From: Candidatus Krumholzibacteriia bacterium
GTDB lineage: Bacteria > Krumholzibacteriota > Krumholzibacteriia > G020349025
Assembly: GCA_035649275.1 (NCBI GenBank)
Contig: DASRJW010000029.1
Span: 53,171 to 117,170 of the forward strand
Length of the DNA stretch: 64,000 nt
Direction: 5' to 3'
The notes beneath the pieces are model-generated. The model was not told the DNA's origin, did no database searches, and worked only from the letters and a program-made list of their open reading frames with translations. Below are positions 30,015 through 38,225 of this stretch, in pieces; within the stretch, counting starts at the first letter, position 1, and each line of letters starts with the position of its first letter. The translations under genes and the position numbers were made by a program.

Positions 30015-30091
30015 GGGCGATTAGCTCAGTTGGCTAGAGCGCTTGCTCGACACGCAAGAGGTCAGAGGTTCAAATCCTCTATCGCCCACCA
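30015..30091 (+). tRNA. tRNA-Val (GAC) with unusual C33
   Basis: Complete cloverleaf: acceptor GGGCGAT pairs with ATCGCCC, D arm GCTC/GAGC, anticodon stem CTTGC/GCAAG, T arm AGAGG/CCTCT with loop TTCAAAT, discriminator A and encoded CCA. The 7-base anticodon loop is TCGACAC, giving anticodon GAC for valine. Position 33, almost always U in tRNAs, is C here, and position 38 is also C. The fold is otherwise normal. Confidence 0.9.
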
Positions 30092-30100
30092 GATCCTGGC

Positions 30101-30131
30101 GGCCCGCGGACCCACGCGGGCCGTCGCTTTT
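30101..30131 (+). terminator. Terminator of the tRNA-Val transcript
   Basis: An 8-bp stem (GGCCCGCG with CGCGGGCC, loop of 6) begins 10 bases after the tRNA and is followed by a TTTT run at 30128-30131. Confidence 0.65.
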
Positions 30132-30148
30132 ACTCGCTCGCTGTCGAA

Positions 30149-30356
30149 TCAATCTACGAGCACGATCTTGCGCCCCTGGACGCCGGAATCCGTCGCCAGC
30201 CGTACCACGTAGACACCCGCTGAGAGCTTTCCGAGCGGACTCGTTACGAGGTCAATTTCGGGCCGTCCGCCCTCAGGTGCGGCGACTCGAAACGGTGCGA
30301 ACTCGGAGCGCAGCGCGAGGAGCTGCACGCGAGTCCCCATGGGAACCGAAGCCTCT
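30149..30356 (-). pseudogene. Detached C-terminal sorting-domain remnant
   Basis: The frame running to the stop at 30149 encodes a sequence ending LSAGVYVVRLATDSGVQGRK then IVLVD. This is the closing half of a FlgD-like/T9SS-type sorting domain (consensus 'L.AGVY.VRL......RK.VL'). It sits directly after, and in another frame from, the stop of the secreted isoaspartyl peptidase. An ATG at 30340 could start a 63-residue peptide, but a free sorting domain without cargo makes little sense. The NP-type beginning of the domain is not visible. The most likely reading is a domain once fused to the peptidase and separated by a frameshift; a sequencing indel would give the same picture. Confidence 0.5.
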
Positions 30357-31418
30357 TCACTTGGCCCGTGTCTGCAGGCCTCGATCGGGACCCGCGAGGC
30401 CGAAGGCCATGGGGCGATTCGCAGCGACGCCCCAGCCGTCGCGACCGAGTGCGATGACACCCAGGTCGCTGCTCGCTGGAAAGGCGCGGACCGCGCGCTC
30501 GACGGCAGCGCGAGCTGACGTGCCCTGGGACAAGCTCGTGTACACGCTGCGTGCCATGGCCTGGCGGATGATGTCCTCGCCTTGCCCCGTGCAGGCCACG
30601 GCGCCATCCGGGCCGGCGAACAAACCCGCACCATAGACGGGGACATCGCCGACCCGGCCGTACAGAGTGATCGACGTCCCGCCGGTGGAGAGGGTCGCGG
30701 CGTACTGTCCCTTGGCGTCGCGCGTCACCGTACCGACGGTATCGCCTTCGTGCGTCAGGTCGCGCAGTGCCTCGGGCAGCGGGTTCGGGAAGTTCCAGTG
30801 CGCCGGCCAGTCGAACTCGCCGCTCCCCGGACGTCCCAGGGCTTCCCGTACTTGCGCCAGTCGCTTGGCGTATTTGGCCTCCGCCTCGGGGCAGGTGGGC
30901 ACGACGTCTTCGAAGCCCATGCGGTGGGCGAAACGTGTCGCACCCTCGCCGGCGAGCAGCAGGTGTGGTGTGTCGAGAACGGCCCGCACCACACGAATGG
31001 GATTGCGCACGCGTTCGATGACAGCAACGGCGGCGAAGCGCCCCTCGCTCGTCATCAGGGAGGCGTCCATCTGAATCGTCTTGCCGTCGAGGCGGATGTT
31101 GGCGCCCGTGCCGGCGTTGTAGCGCGGATCGTCCTCCATCTCGACGGTGCCGGCGATGGCCGCATCGAGAGCCGGGGCGCCGGCGCGCAAGGCCGCCATC
31201 GCCGAGTCCGCCGCGGCCTGTGCCCCGTCGCCGCGCTCGGGCGGCGTGCCGACGCCGGCGTGGGTCAAGGCCAGCGGGCCGGTGAAGCGACCGCCCTCCA
31301 GCACGGTGAGCCCCTGGGCTGGTTCGGCCCCGGCTGCAAGCCCCGGGACGCATGCGGCGACCACAAGGAGAAACCTGGCGGCAACGAGGGCCGCTCGGAG
31401 AGTGCGTGCGAGTGTCAT
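30357..31418 (-). CDS. Secreted isoaspartyl peptidase / plant-type L-asparaginase
   Basis: 353 residues. A signal peptide (LRAALVAARFLLVVAACVPGLAAG) makes it exported, unlike cytoplasmic IaaA. It is an Ntn hydrolase that cleaves itself before the nucleophile Thr; the candidate is Thr227 in HEGDTVGTV. Supporting motifs are MEDDPRYNAGTGANIRLDG, MDASLM and GRVGDVPVYGAGLFAG (substrate loop). The usual HGGAG near the N-terminus is THAGVGT. The ATG at 31418 overlaps the thrS stop in an ATGA junction, so it is coupled to thrS. Immediately after its stop lies the remnant of a sorting domain. Confidence 0.88.
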   Translation of the reverse strand: MTLARTLRAALVAARFLLVVAACVPGLAAGAEPAQGLTVLEGGRFTGPLALTHAGVGTPPERGDGAQAAADSAMAALRAGAPALDAAIAGTVEMEDDPRYNAGTGANIRLDGKTIQMDASLMTSEGRFAAVAVIERVRNPIRVVRAVLDTPHLLLAGEGATRFAHRMGFEDVVPTCPEAEAKYAKRLAQVREALGRPGSGEFDWPAHWNFPNPLPEALRDLTHEGDTVGTVTRDAKGQYAATLSTGGTSITLYGRVGDVPVYGAGLFAGPDGAVACTGQGEDIIRQAMARSVYTSLSQGTSARAAVERAVRAFPASSDLGVIALGRDGWGVAANRPMAFGLAGPDRGLQTRAK

Positions 31419-33259
31419 GTCGACTCCCTTCCGGACCAGACCGGGACCGCGACATCGGGGAAATTGTCCATGAGACGCTGGCGCCGCAGGGCGCGCAGCC
31501 CTTCCAGGGCCGCGTTCCACGCCACGAACGGCTGGGGCTGCTTGTGGCCATGGCGGCGCCAGGTGACAGCGTCGGCCTCCATCTCTTTCTGGCCGACGAT
31601 GAACAGGTTCGGAATCTTCTGCGTCTCGGCGCTGCGGATCTTCTTCCCGAAGCTCTCCGTGCCGTCGTCGAGGCGGACGCGGAACAGGTCGTCGTGGAGC
31701 AAGCGCTGCAGGCGGCGGCCGAAATCGAGGAACGCCTCGCCCACCGAGACCGGAATGATCGCCACCTGCACCGGGGCCATCCAGGTAGGGAAGGCGCCCC
31801 CCAGATGCTCGAGGAGGAAAGCCACGAAGCGCTCGTGCGTCCCGAGCGGGGCGCGATGGATGATCCACGGCCGTTGCCGCGAACCGTCGGCAGCCACGTA
31901 TTCGAGCTGGAAGCGCTCGCCGCCGACGAAGTCCAGCTGTCCGGTGCTGGCGGTTTCCTCCCGCCCGATGACGTTGGTCACCTGGTAATCCACCTTGGGT
32001 CCATAGAAAGCCGCTTCCCCCACGTGTTCCTGGTAGGGGAGGTCCAGCTCGCGCAGCACCTGGCGCACCATCTCTTCGGCGGCCACCCAGCGGTCCTCGG
32101 CGCTGACGAACTTCTCTTGGTCCGGCGAGTGCAGGGAGAGGCGCATCCAGAAGTCCTCGAGGCGGAACATCTGATAGTAATGGCGATGCATCTCGATGAC
32201 GGCGCGGAACTCGTCGTGCACCTGCTCGCGGGTGCAGTAGATGTGCGCGTCGTTCATGCTCATGCCACGCACGCGCAGCAGGCCCGCCAGCTGCCCGCTC
32301 TTCTCGTAGCGATACACGTCGCCGTACTCCGCCAGGCGGAGCGGTAGCTCGCGGTAGCTGCGCGGCCGCACTCCGAAGATGGTGTGGTGGTGCGGGCAGT
32401 TCATGGGCTTGAGATAAAAGGACTCCCCGTCGTCCAGCTGCATGGGCGGGAACATGGAGGCGGCGTAGTACGGCAAGTGGCCGCTGATCTCGTAGAGCCG
32501 CCCCTTGGCCAGATGCGGCGTGGCCACGCGCTGGTAGCCGGCGCGGAACTCCGTCTCCCGCGCCAGGGCCTCCAGCTCGTCGCGCAACACCGTGCCGTGC
32601 GGCAGCCACAAGGGCAGGCCGCGCCCGACGTCCTCGCTGAGCATGAAGATCTCCAGCTCCGCCCCGAGCTTGCGGTGGTCGCGCTCCCGCGCCAGCTCGC
32701 GCCGGCGGAGGAAATCGTCGAGCTCCTCCTTGGTGATGAAGGCGAGGCCGTAGATCCGCGTCATCATCGGGTTCTTCTCGCTGCCCCGCCAGTAGGCCCC
32801 GGCCACGCTGTCGAGCTTGAAGGTTTGCGGCGGGATGTCGCGGGTGGATTCCACGTGCGGTCCCTCGCACATGTCCACGAAGGCGCCGCTGCGGTAGAAG
32901 CTGAAGCGTTGCACTCCCTGACGGTCGTGCAGGTCCCGGGCGTACTCCACCTTGAACGGCTGTCCCTGCGCTTCCAGCAAGCGCACCGCCGCGGCGAAAT
33001 CGTGCTCCTCGCGCTCGAAGCGCGCGCCGCCGGCGAGGAGCTTGCGCATGCGGCGCTCGAGCTCACCCAGCTCCGCTTCCTCCAACGGTTCGTGGAAGAG
33101 GAAGTCGTAGTAGAAGCCCGTGTCCACCGGCGGCCCGAAGCCGAGCTGGGTGCCGGGGCGTGACTCCAGAACGGCCTGGGCGAGCACGTGGGCCAAACTG
33201 TGTCGGCGGCGGTAGAGCGGGTCGTTCTTGCGTTCCGGATCGGCGTCGAGTCGCGCCAC
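31415..33259 (-). CDS. thrS: Threonyl-tRNA synthetase lacking the TGS domain
   Basis: 614 residues from GTG 33259, which follows GGGAGGAGG. The N2 editing domain is intact (HSLAH at residues 20-24, VDTGFYYDF, and CEGPHV), then class II catalytic motifs and zinc ligands (MNCPHHH), FRVRG-like loop LLRVRGMSMND, and a normal anticodon-binding domain. The usual 60-residue TGS domain before the editing domain is absent, and no frame upstream encodes one. Loss of TGS should not remove activity or editing. Divergently oriented from infC, whereas thrS and infC are adjacent and co-directional in many bacteria. Confidence 0.95.
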   Translation of the reverse strand: MARLDADPERKNDPLYRRRHSLAHVLAQAVLESRPGTQLGFGPPVDTGFYYDFLFHEPLEEAELGELERRMRKLLAGGARFEREEHDFAAAVRLLEAQGQPFKVEYARDLHDRQGVQRFSFYRSGAFVDMCEGPHVESTRDIPPQTFKLDSVAGAYWRGSEKNPMMTRIYGLAFITKEELDDFLRRRELARERDHRKLGAELEIFMLSEDVGRGLPLWLPHGTVLRDELEALARETEFRAGYQRVATPHLAKGRLYEISGHLPYYAASMFPPMQLDDGESFYLKPMNCPHHHTIFGVRPRSYRELPLRLAEYGDVYRYEKSGQLAGLLRVRGMSMNDAHIYCTREQVHDEFRAVIEMHRHYYQMFRLEDFWMRLSLHSPDQEKFVSAEDRWVAAEEMVRQVLRELDLPYQEHVGEAAFYGPKVDYQVTNVIGREETASTGQLDFVGGERFQLEYVAADGSRQRPWIIHRAPLGTHERFVAFLLEHLGGAFPTWMAPVQVAIIPVSVGEAFLDFGRRLQRLLHDDLFRVRLDDGTESFGKKIRSAETQKIPNLFIVGQKEMEADAVTWRRHGHKQPQPFVAWNAALEGLRALRRQRLMDNFPDVAVPVWSGREST

Positions 33260-33351
33260 AGGACCTCCTCCCAGCACGGGGGCCCATCCTAACCCGACGG
33301 TCCGGAGGGGCTCAACGTCGCCGCCTGGGAGGAGCCAGCGGCAGCCGGGGG

Positions 33352-33381
33352 TTGACAGCCCTGGGGTCCCCAAGGTATTCG
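33352..33381 (+). promoter_or_regulatory. Promoter of the infC operon
   Basis: TTGACA (33352-33357), 18 bases, TATTCG (33376-33381). It would give a leader of about 170 bases that contains a terminator-like hairpin. The gap between thrS and infC (33260-33556) holds no gene. Confidence 0.45.
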
Positions 33382-33487
33382 TCACAGTTCGAAAACCGGG
33401 CAAGTGAAGGTGTCACCTTCCACCCGGCGGCGCGTGCAGCTGCCTGCCGGGTTCCTCGCGCGACAGGCCGTGGCCTGGCGCCAGGTT

Positions 33488-33518
33488 GGGTGGCACCTCG
33501 CCACCCTTCACTTTTTTT
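33488..33518 (+). promoter_or_regulatory. Attenuator-like terminator in the infC leader
   Basis: A 7-bp perfect stem (GGGTGGC with GCCACCC, loop ACCTC) is followed after five bases by seven T residues (33512-33518), 38 bases before the infC start codon. CCACCC at 33420-33425 could pair with the 5' arm GGGTGG instead, a possible antiterminator. Confidence 0.5.
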
Positions 33519-33556
33519 CGGGCCGGCGAGAGCGCCGCGCCCCCGAGGGGAGGTCG

Positions 33557-34162
33557 ATGATCCGAGAGCGCGAAGCTCCCCGCCGGGACCGGGGGCCACG
33601 CGTGAACGAGCGCATCGGCGTGCGAGAGGTGCGGGTCGTCCTCGAAGACGGCACGCAGCTCGGGGTCCTGCCGACGCGCGATGCTCTGACGAAAGCGAGA
33701 GAGCTGAATCTCGACCTCGTGGAGGTCTCGCCCACGTCCAGGCCACCCGTATGTCGCATCATGGACTTCGGGAAGTACAAGTACGAGCAGGCCAAGAAGG
33801 CCAAGGTCGCTCGCAAACGTCAGCATCAAGTCGTGGTGAAAGAGATCAAGATGCGGCCCAAGATCGAAACCCACGACTACGATTTCAAGAAGCGCCACAT
33901 CGAGGAGTTCCTCTCCCACGGCGACAAGGTAAAGGTCACCTTGATGTTCCGCGGACGGGAAATGGCCCACACCGACCTGGGGCGCAATCTCCTCGACCAG
34001 TTGGCGACCGAGCTGGCGGAGCTCGGCAAGGTCGAGGCGCCGCCGCGGCAGGAGGGCCGGAACATGGTCCTGCTCCTCACCCCCGTCGCCGCCAAGGGCA
34101 AGGCGTCCAAGCGCGTCGCCAGCGAGGTGGCGCATGCCGACTCGGAAGCCGAGCAGGGCTGA
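33557..34162 (+). CDS. infC: Translation initiation factor IF-3
   Basis: 201 residues from ATG 33557 with GGGGAGG upstream. The N-terminal domain starts VNERIGVREVRVV and has the linker helix YKYEQAKKAKVARKRQ; the C-terminal domain has VVKEIKMRPKIETHDYDFK and VTLMFRGREMAHTD. IF-3 binds the 30S subunit and checks initiator tRNA and start codon. It uses ATG rather than the AUU start known from Escherichia coli infC. First gene of infC-rpmI-rplT, with a possible attenuator in the leader. Confidence 0.97.
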   Translation: MIREREAPRRDRGPRVNERIGVREVRVVLEDGTQLGVLPTRDALTKARELNLDLVEVSPTSRPPVCRIMDFGKYKYEQAKKAKVARKRQHQVVVKEIKMRPKIETHDYDFKKRHIEEFLSHGDKVKVTLMFRGREMAHTDLGRNLLDQLATELAELGKVEAPPRQEGRNMVLLLTPVAAKGKASKRVASEVAHADSEAEQG

Positions 34163-34174
34163 GGAGGATCTGCG

Positions 34175-34369
34175 GTGCCGAAAATGAAGACCCATCGCGG
34201 TCTCGCCAAGCGGGTGCGCCGCACGGCGAGCGGCCGCTTGAAACGCAAGAAGGCCTATCACAGCCACTTGCTCGCCTCGAAGTCGCGCAAGCAGAAGCGA
34301 CGGCTGCGCGGCTCGTCGCTCATCGCGCCGGAGGAAGAGAAGCGGCTGAAGGCACTTCTCAACGACTAG
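34175..34369 (+). CDS. rpmI: Ribosomal protein L35
   Basis: 64 residues with the family start [19 protein letters not shown] and the basic core [18 protein letters not shown] start with GAGGAGG upstream, 12 bases after infC. Part of the large ribosomal subunit. Confidence 0.97.
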   Translation: MPKMKTHRGLAKRVRRTASGRLKRKKAYHSHLLASKSRKQKRRLRGSSLIAPEEEKRLKALLND

Positions 34370-34397
34370 CGTCCCTGGTTTCTACGGGAGTGCAGAC

Positions 34398-34754
34398 ATG
34401 CCACGTGCGACCAACAATGTCGCGGCGCGGGCGCGCCACCACAAGCTCCTCAAGCAGGCCGAAGGCTACTACGGCGCCAAGAGCCGGTTGTACCGCATCG
34501 CCAAGGAGGCGGTGGAGCGCGGGCTCAACTACGCCTACCGCGATCGCCGGGCGCGGAAGCGCGACTTCCGCCAGCTGTGGATCATGCGCATCAACGCTGC
34601 TGCCCGCCAGCACGGTCTTTCCTACAGCACCTTCATGGGGCTCCTGCGGCAGTCGAACATCGAGGTCAACCGCAAAGTCCTGGCCGAGATGGCCGTGAAC
34701 GACGCCGAGGCCTTCGAGAAGCTGGTCGAGACCGCCAAGCAGGCCCAGAGCTGA
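34398..34754 (+). CDS. rplT: Ribosomal protein L20
   Basis: 118 residues: basic N-terminal extension ([19 protein letters not shown]) and globular C-terminal part ([20 protein letters not shown]). It binds 23S rRNA early in 50S assembly. In several phyla L20 represses its own operon by binding the leader; whether this leader carries such a site is open. Followed after 4 bases by pheS. Confidence 0.97.
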   Translation: MPRATNNVAARARHHKLLKQAEGYYGAKSRLYRIAKEAVERGLNYAYRDRRARKRDFRQLWIMRINAAARQHGLSYSTFMGLLRQSNIEVNRKVLAEMAVNDAEAFEKLVETAKQAQS

Positions 34755-34758
34755 GACC

Positions 34759-35784
34759 GTGAGCACTGGGCCCGAGTCCCTGGGCGAGCGGATCGTCGCG
34801 GCCCGTGCGGCAGCGCTGGCCGAGAGCGCCGCGGCCTCGACGGCCGAGGCGCTGGAGGCGTGGCGCGTGCGCTGGCTCGGCCGCCGCGGCACGGTGGCGG
34901 CGCTCTTCGCAGCCCTTCCCGAAGCCGCCGCCGCCGAGCGGCGCGAGCTCGGCCAGCGGCTCAATGCGCTCAAGAACGAGTTGCAGGGGCTCTACGATGC
35001 AGCGGCGTCCGCAGCGGCTCCAGCCGTCGCCGCCGCCGCCGTGGATGTCACGCTCCCAGGCCGCCGCCGCTGGGTCGGCCGGCCCCACGTCCTCTCCCAG
35101 GTCCTGGACGAGATGCTGGCCATCTTCACCGGCCTGGGTTTCGCCGTGGCCATGGGCCCGGAGGTGGAGCTCGAGGCCTACAACTTCGACTTCCTCAACT
35201 TCCCGCCCAACCACCCGGCGCGGGACCTGCAGGACACCTTCTACGTCAACGATCGGGTGCTGCTGCGCACCCAGACTTCGCCCATGCAGGTGCGCATCAT
35301 GCGCTCTCAGCCGCCGCCGGTGCGCGTCGTCGTCCCCGGCCGCGTCTACCGCAACGAGCAGATCGATGCCACTCACGCCGCCGAGTTCCATCAGGTCGAG
35401 GGTCTGTACGTGGACCAGCGGGTTTCCATGGTGGATTTGAAGGCCACCATCGCTCACTTCACCCGCCTGCTCTTCGGCACCGACACCGCCATCCGCTTCA
35501 AGCCGCACTACTTTCCCTTCACCGAGCCCAGCGTGGACGTGGACATGACCTGCTTCGCCTGCGGCGGCAAGGGCTGCAAGCTCTGCGGCAACGCCGGCTG
35601 GATCGAGATCATGGGCGCCGGCATGGTGCATCCCAACGTCTTCCGTGCCGCTGGCTACGACCCGGAGCAGGTCACGGGCTTCGCCTTCGGCATGGGGGTG
35701 GACCGCATCGCCATGCTGCGCCACGGCATCGATGACCTGCGGTTGTTGCTGGAGAACGACGTGCGCTTCCTGGCGCAGTTCTGA
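34759..35784 (+). CDS. pheS: Phenylalanyl-tRNA synthetase alpha subunit
   Basis: 341 residues, GTG start. The N-terminal coiled coil (LGRRGTVAALFAALPEAAAAE) binds tRNA; the catalytic part has class II motifs 2 and 3 (VVVPGRVYRNEQIDATHAAEF, FAFGMGVDRIAMLRHGI). A Cys cluster (CFACGGKGCKLCG) inserted before motif 3 may bind zinc and occurs in a subset of bacterial PheS. It forms an alpha2beta2 enzyme with the product of pheT, 8 bases downstream. Confidence 0.97.
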   Translation: MSTGPESLGERIVAARAAALAESAAASTAEALEAWRVRWLGRRGTVAALFAALPEAAAAERRELGQRLNALKNELQGLYDAAASAAAPAVAAAAVDVTLPGRRRWVGRPHVLSQVLDEMLAIFTGLGFAVAMGPEVELEAYNFDFLNFPPNHPARDLQDTFYVNDRVLLRTQTSPMQVRIMRSQPPPVRVVVPGRVYRNEQIDATHAAEFHQVEGLYVDQRVSMVDLKATIAHFTRLLFGTDTAIRFKPHYFPFTEPSVDVDMTCFACGGKGCKLCGNAGWIEIMGAGMVHPNVFRAAGYDPEQVTGFAFGMGVDRIAMLRHGIDDLRLLLENDVRFLAQF

Positions 35785-35792
35785 GGAGTCCC

Positions 35793-38195
35793 ATGCGCGT
35801 CCCCCTGGACTGGTTGCGCGATTACGTCCGCTTCGACGTCGAGCCTCACGTGCTCGCCCATGACCTCACCATGCTGGGCACGAAGATCGAGAGCGTGGAT
35901 CTCGGCACGCCGGGGTTCGCGGGCGTCTTCGTCGGCAAGGTGCTGGAGTGCCGCAAACATCCGAACGCCGACAAGCTGACCTTGTGTCAGGTCGCGGTGG
36001 GGGACGAGGAACTCTCCATCGTCTGCGGCGCCCCCAACGTGCGCCCCGGTCTCACCGTGGCGGTGGCGCGCCCGGGGGCGCGTCTGGCCGGCGATCTACG
36101 CATCCGCAAGTCCAAGATCCGCGGCGAGACCTCGGAAGGCATGATCTGCTCCGCCCGGGAGCTCGGGCTCGGCGAGGATCGGGACGGCATTCTCGAGCTC
36201 GATGCAGCCCTGGCAAGCGGCGCGACGTTCACCGCTGGGGCGCGGGGCGCCGTCCTCGAGGCGGAGATCACTCCCAACCGGCCGGATTGCCTGGCACTCC
36301 TCGGGGTGGCACGGGAGGTGGCGGCGCTGTACGAGCAGCCCCTGCGCCTGCCGCCGGTGTGGGCGGAGCCGGCGCGGCGGCGCGAGCGCGCGCCGCTCCG
36401 CGTCGAGATCGAGGCGCCCGAGGATTGCGGCCGCTACTTCGGCCGCGCTCTCCGCGGCGTCCAGATCGCGGCGTCGCCGCCCTGGCTGCAGGAGCGTATC
36501 GCCGCCCTCGGGCTCGAGCCGATCAACAACGTCGTCGACGTCACCAACTACGTTCTCTTCGAAACCGGCCAGCCCATCCATGCCTTCGACCTGGCGGCGT
36601 TGCGCGGCGGCCGTCTGCTGGTGCGTCGTGGCCGCGCCGGGGAAACGCTGCAGACCCTCGACGGTGTCGAGCGGCGCCTCGAAGACATCCTCGTCATCGC
36701 CGATGGCGAAGGCCCGGTGGCCCTCGCCGGCATCATGGGCGGACTCGGCAGCGCCGTGCGCGCTTCGACCGCGGATCTCTTCCTCGAGGCGGCTTACTTC
36801 CGCCCCGATCTGGTGCGCAGCGGCCGCCGCCGGCTCGGCCTCGACACCGATGCGTCCTACCGCTTCGAGCGCCAGACCGACATCGAGGCGGTGCGCTGGG
36901 TGATGGATCGGGTCACCCATCTCTTGCTCGAGGTGGCGGGGGGCGAGGTGCGGGAAGCGAGCGAAGACATCTACCCGCGCCAGCCGGCGCCGCGGCGTTT
37001 GCGCCTGCGCGCCGAACGGGCGAGCCTGGTGGTGGGCGTGACCTTGGAAGCGGAGCGGAGCGCGGCGCTGTTGCGCCGCTTGCACCTGGACGCCGTGGCG
37101 CGCGGCGGCAGCGTCGATGTCCAGGTGCCCTCCTTCCGGCGCGACCTGCACGAGGAGATCGACCTCGTGGAAGAGGTGGCGCGCATGCACGGCTACGACA
37201 ACATCCCGAGCGATGCCCTGCCGCCGGCGGCTCTGCAGCCCCGCCCGCATCGGCGGCAAACGCTGCTGGCGCGCCTGCGCCAGCTCGTCGTCGGTCTCGG
37301 CTACTTCGAGGTGCGCACCAGCGCCTTCATGGAACGCCGCGATCCTGAACGGCTCGGTCTCGGCGCCGGCGACGTGCGCCGCCGTGCGGTTTGCCTGCGC
37401 AATCCCATCGTCCCCACCCTGGACACGATGCGCACCACCATGCTTCCCGGCATGCTGCGCGTGCTGCGGCACAACCTGAATCGCGAGGCGAGCAGCCTGC
37501 GTTTGGCGGCGGTGGATCGCGTTTTTCTCGACCTGCCCGGCGATGTCGACGGCCTGCCCCAAGAGCCCGAGCGCTTGTTGCTGCTCGCCTGCGGTGCCAG
37601 TCACCCGGAGAGCTGGGGCGAGGCAGCGCGGCCGTGCGATGTCTTCGATCTCAAGGGCGATGCGGAGGCCCTGCTGGAGCATCTCGGCGTTGACACGGTC
37701 TGGAGCCGTGGCTATACTGAGCCGTTCCTTGATGATGGCGTAAGTTTTTTGATTTCAGGTAGTTACGGCGTCATCGGTGGAGGCGGCGGGGTGCGTGCGG
37801 AGGTGCTGCAGAGCTTCGACGTGGAGATCCCGGTGTTCGTCCTGGAGCTCGACGTCGCGGCGCTGGAACAGCACCTGCCTGCCCGCCGTGCGTTCCGTGG
37901 CATTCCGCGCTTCCCGGCGGTGAAACGGGATCTCTCTCTGGTGCTGCCGCGTCACGTCGCCTACGAGGACGTGCGGCGTGTGGCGGTGGAGGCCGGGGGA
38001 GCGTGGCTCGAATCGGTACACTGCTTCGATGTCTTCGAGGATCGGTCCTTGGGCGAGGGCGTGCGCAGCGTGGGTTTGCGGCTGCGCTTCCGCTCTCCCG
38101 AACGCACGCTCCTCGACGACATGGTGGAGCCGTGGATGGATGGTATCGTGCGGCGCCTGGAGGCGAGCCTCGGGGTGCGCTTGCGCACCCTCTGA
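35793..38195 (+). CDS. pheT: Phenylalanyl-tRNA synthetase beta subunit
   Basis: 800 residues, full length. Domains in order: EMAP-type tRNA-binding fold (VLECRKHPNADKLTLCQV), B3/4 editing region (NNVVDVTNYVLFETGQPIHAFD), B5, the inactive synthetase-like core with VPSFRRDLHEEIDLVEEVAR, and a C-terminal FDX-ACB domain (RFPAVKRDLSLVLP). A strongly promoter-like element and an AT-rich, rare-codon patch lie inside at about 37690-37765. Confidence 0.97.
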   Translation: MRVPLDWLRDYVRFDVEPHVLAHDLTMLGTKIESVDLGTPGFAGVFVGKVLECRKHPNADKLTLCQVAVGDEELSIVCGAPNVRPGLTVAVARPGARLAGDLRIRKSKIRGETSEGMICSARELGLGEDRDGILELDAALASGATFTAGARGAVLEAEITPNRPDCLALLGVAREVAALYEQPLRLPPVWAEPARRRERAPLRVEIEAPEDCGRYFGRALRGVQIAASPPWLQERIAALGLEPINNVVDVTNYVLFETGQPIHAFDLAALRGGRLLVRRGRAGETLQTLDGVERRLEDILVIADGEGPVALAGIMGGLGSAVRASTADLFLEAAYFRPDLVRSGRRRLGLDTDASYRFERQTDIEAVRWVMDRVTHLLLEVAGGEVREASEDIYPRQPAPRRLRLRAERASLVVGVTLEAERSAALLRRLHLDAVARGGSVDVQVPSFRRDLHEEIDLVEEVARMHGYDNIPSDALPPAALQPRPHRRQTLLARLRQLVVGLGYFEVRTSAFMERRDPERLGLGAGDVRRRAVCLRNPIVPTLDTMRTTMLPGMLRVLRHNLNREASSLRLAAVDRVFLDLPGDVDGLPQEPERLLLLACGASHPESWGEAARPCDVFDLKGDAEALLEHLGVDTVWSRGYTEPFLDDGVSFLISGSYGVIGGGGGVRAEVLQSFDVEIPVFVLELDVAALEQHLPARRAFRGIPRFPAVKRDLSLVLPRHVAYEDVRRVAVEAGGAWLESVHCFDVFEDRSLGEGVRSVGLRLRFRSPERTLLDDMVEPWMDGIVRRLEASLGVRLRTL
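37690..37718 (+). promoter_or_regulatory. Near-consensus promoter inside pheT
   Basis: TTGACA (37690-37695), exactly 17 bases, TATACT (37713-37718), in the sense direction. An unusually AT-rich coding patch follows directly. It could drive the ZapB-like, zapA genes about 500 bases downstream independently of the infC promoter. Confidence 0.5.
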
Positions 38196-38225
38196 AGGCA
38201 CCCGGGCTGGGGAGGAGATGAAGCG

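Noticed and set aside
30015-30091. Reading the tRNA anticodon as something other than GAC because of the missing U33
   Set aside because: Shifting the loop breaks the 5-bp anticodon stem CTTGC/GCAAG; the 7-base loop and discriminator A fit tRNA-Val(GAC) only.
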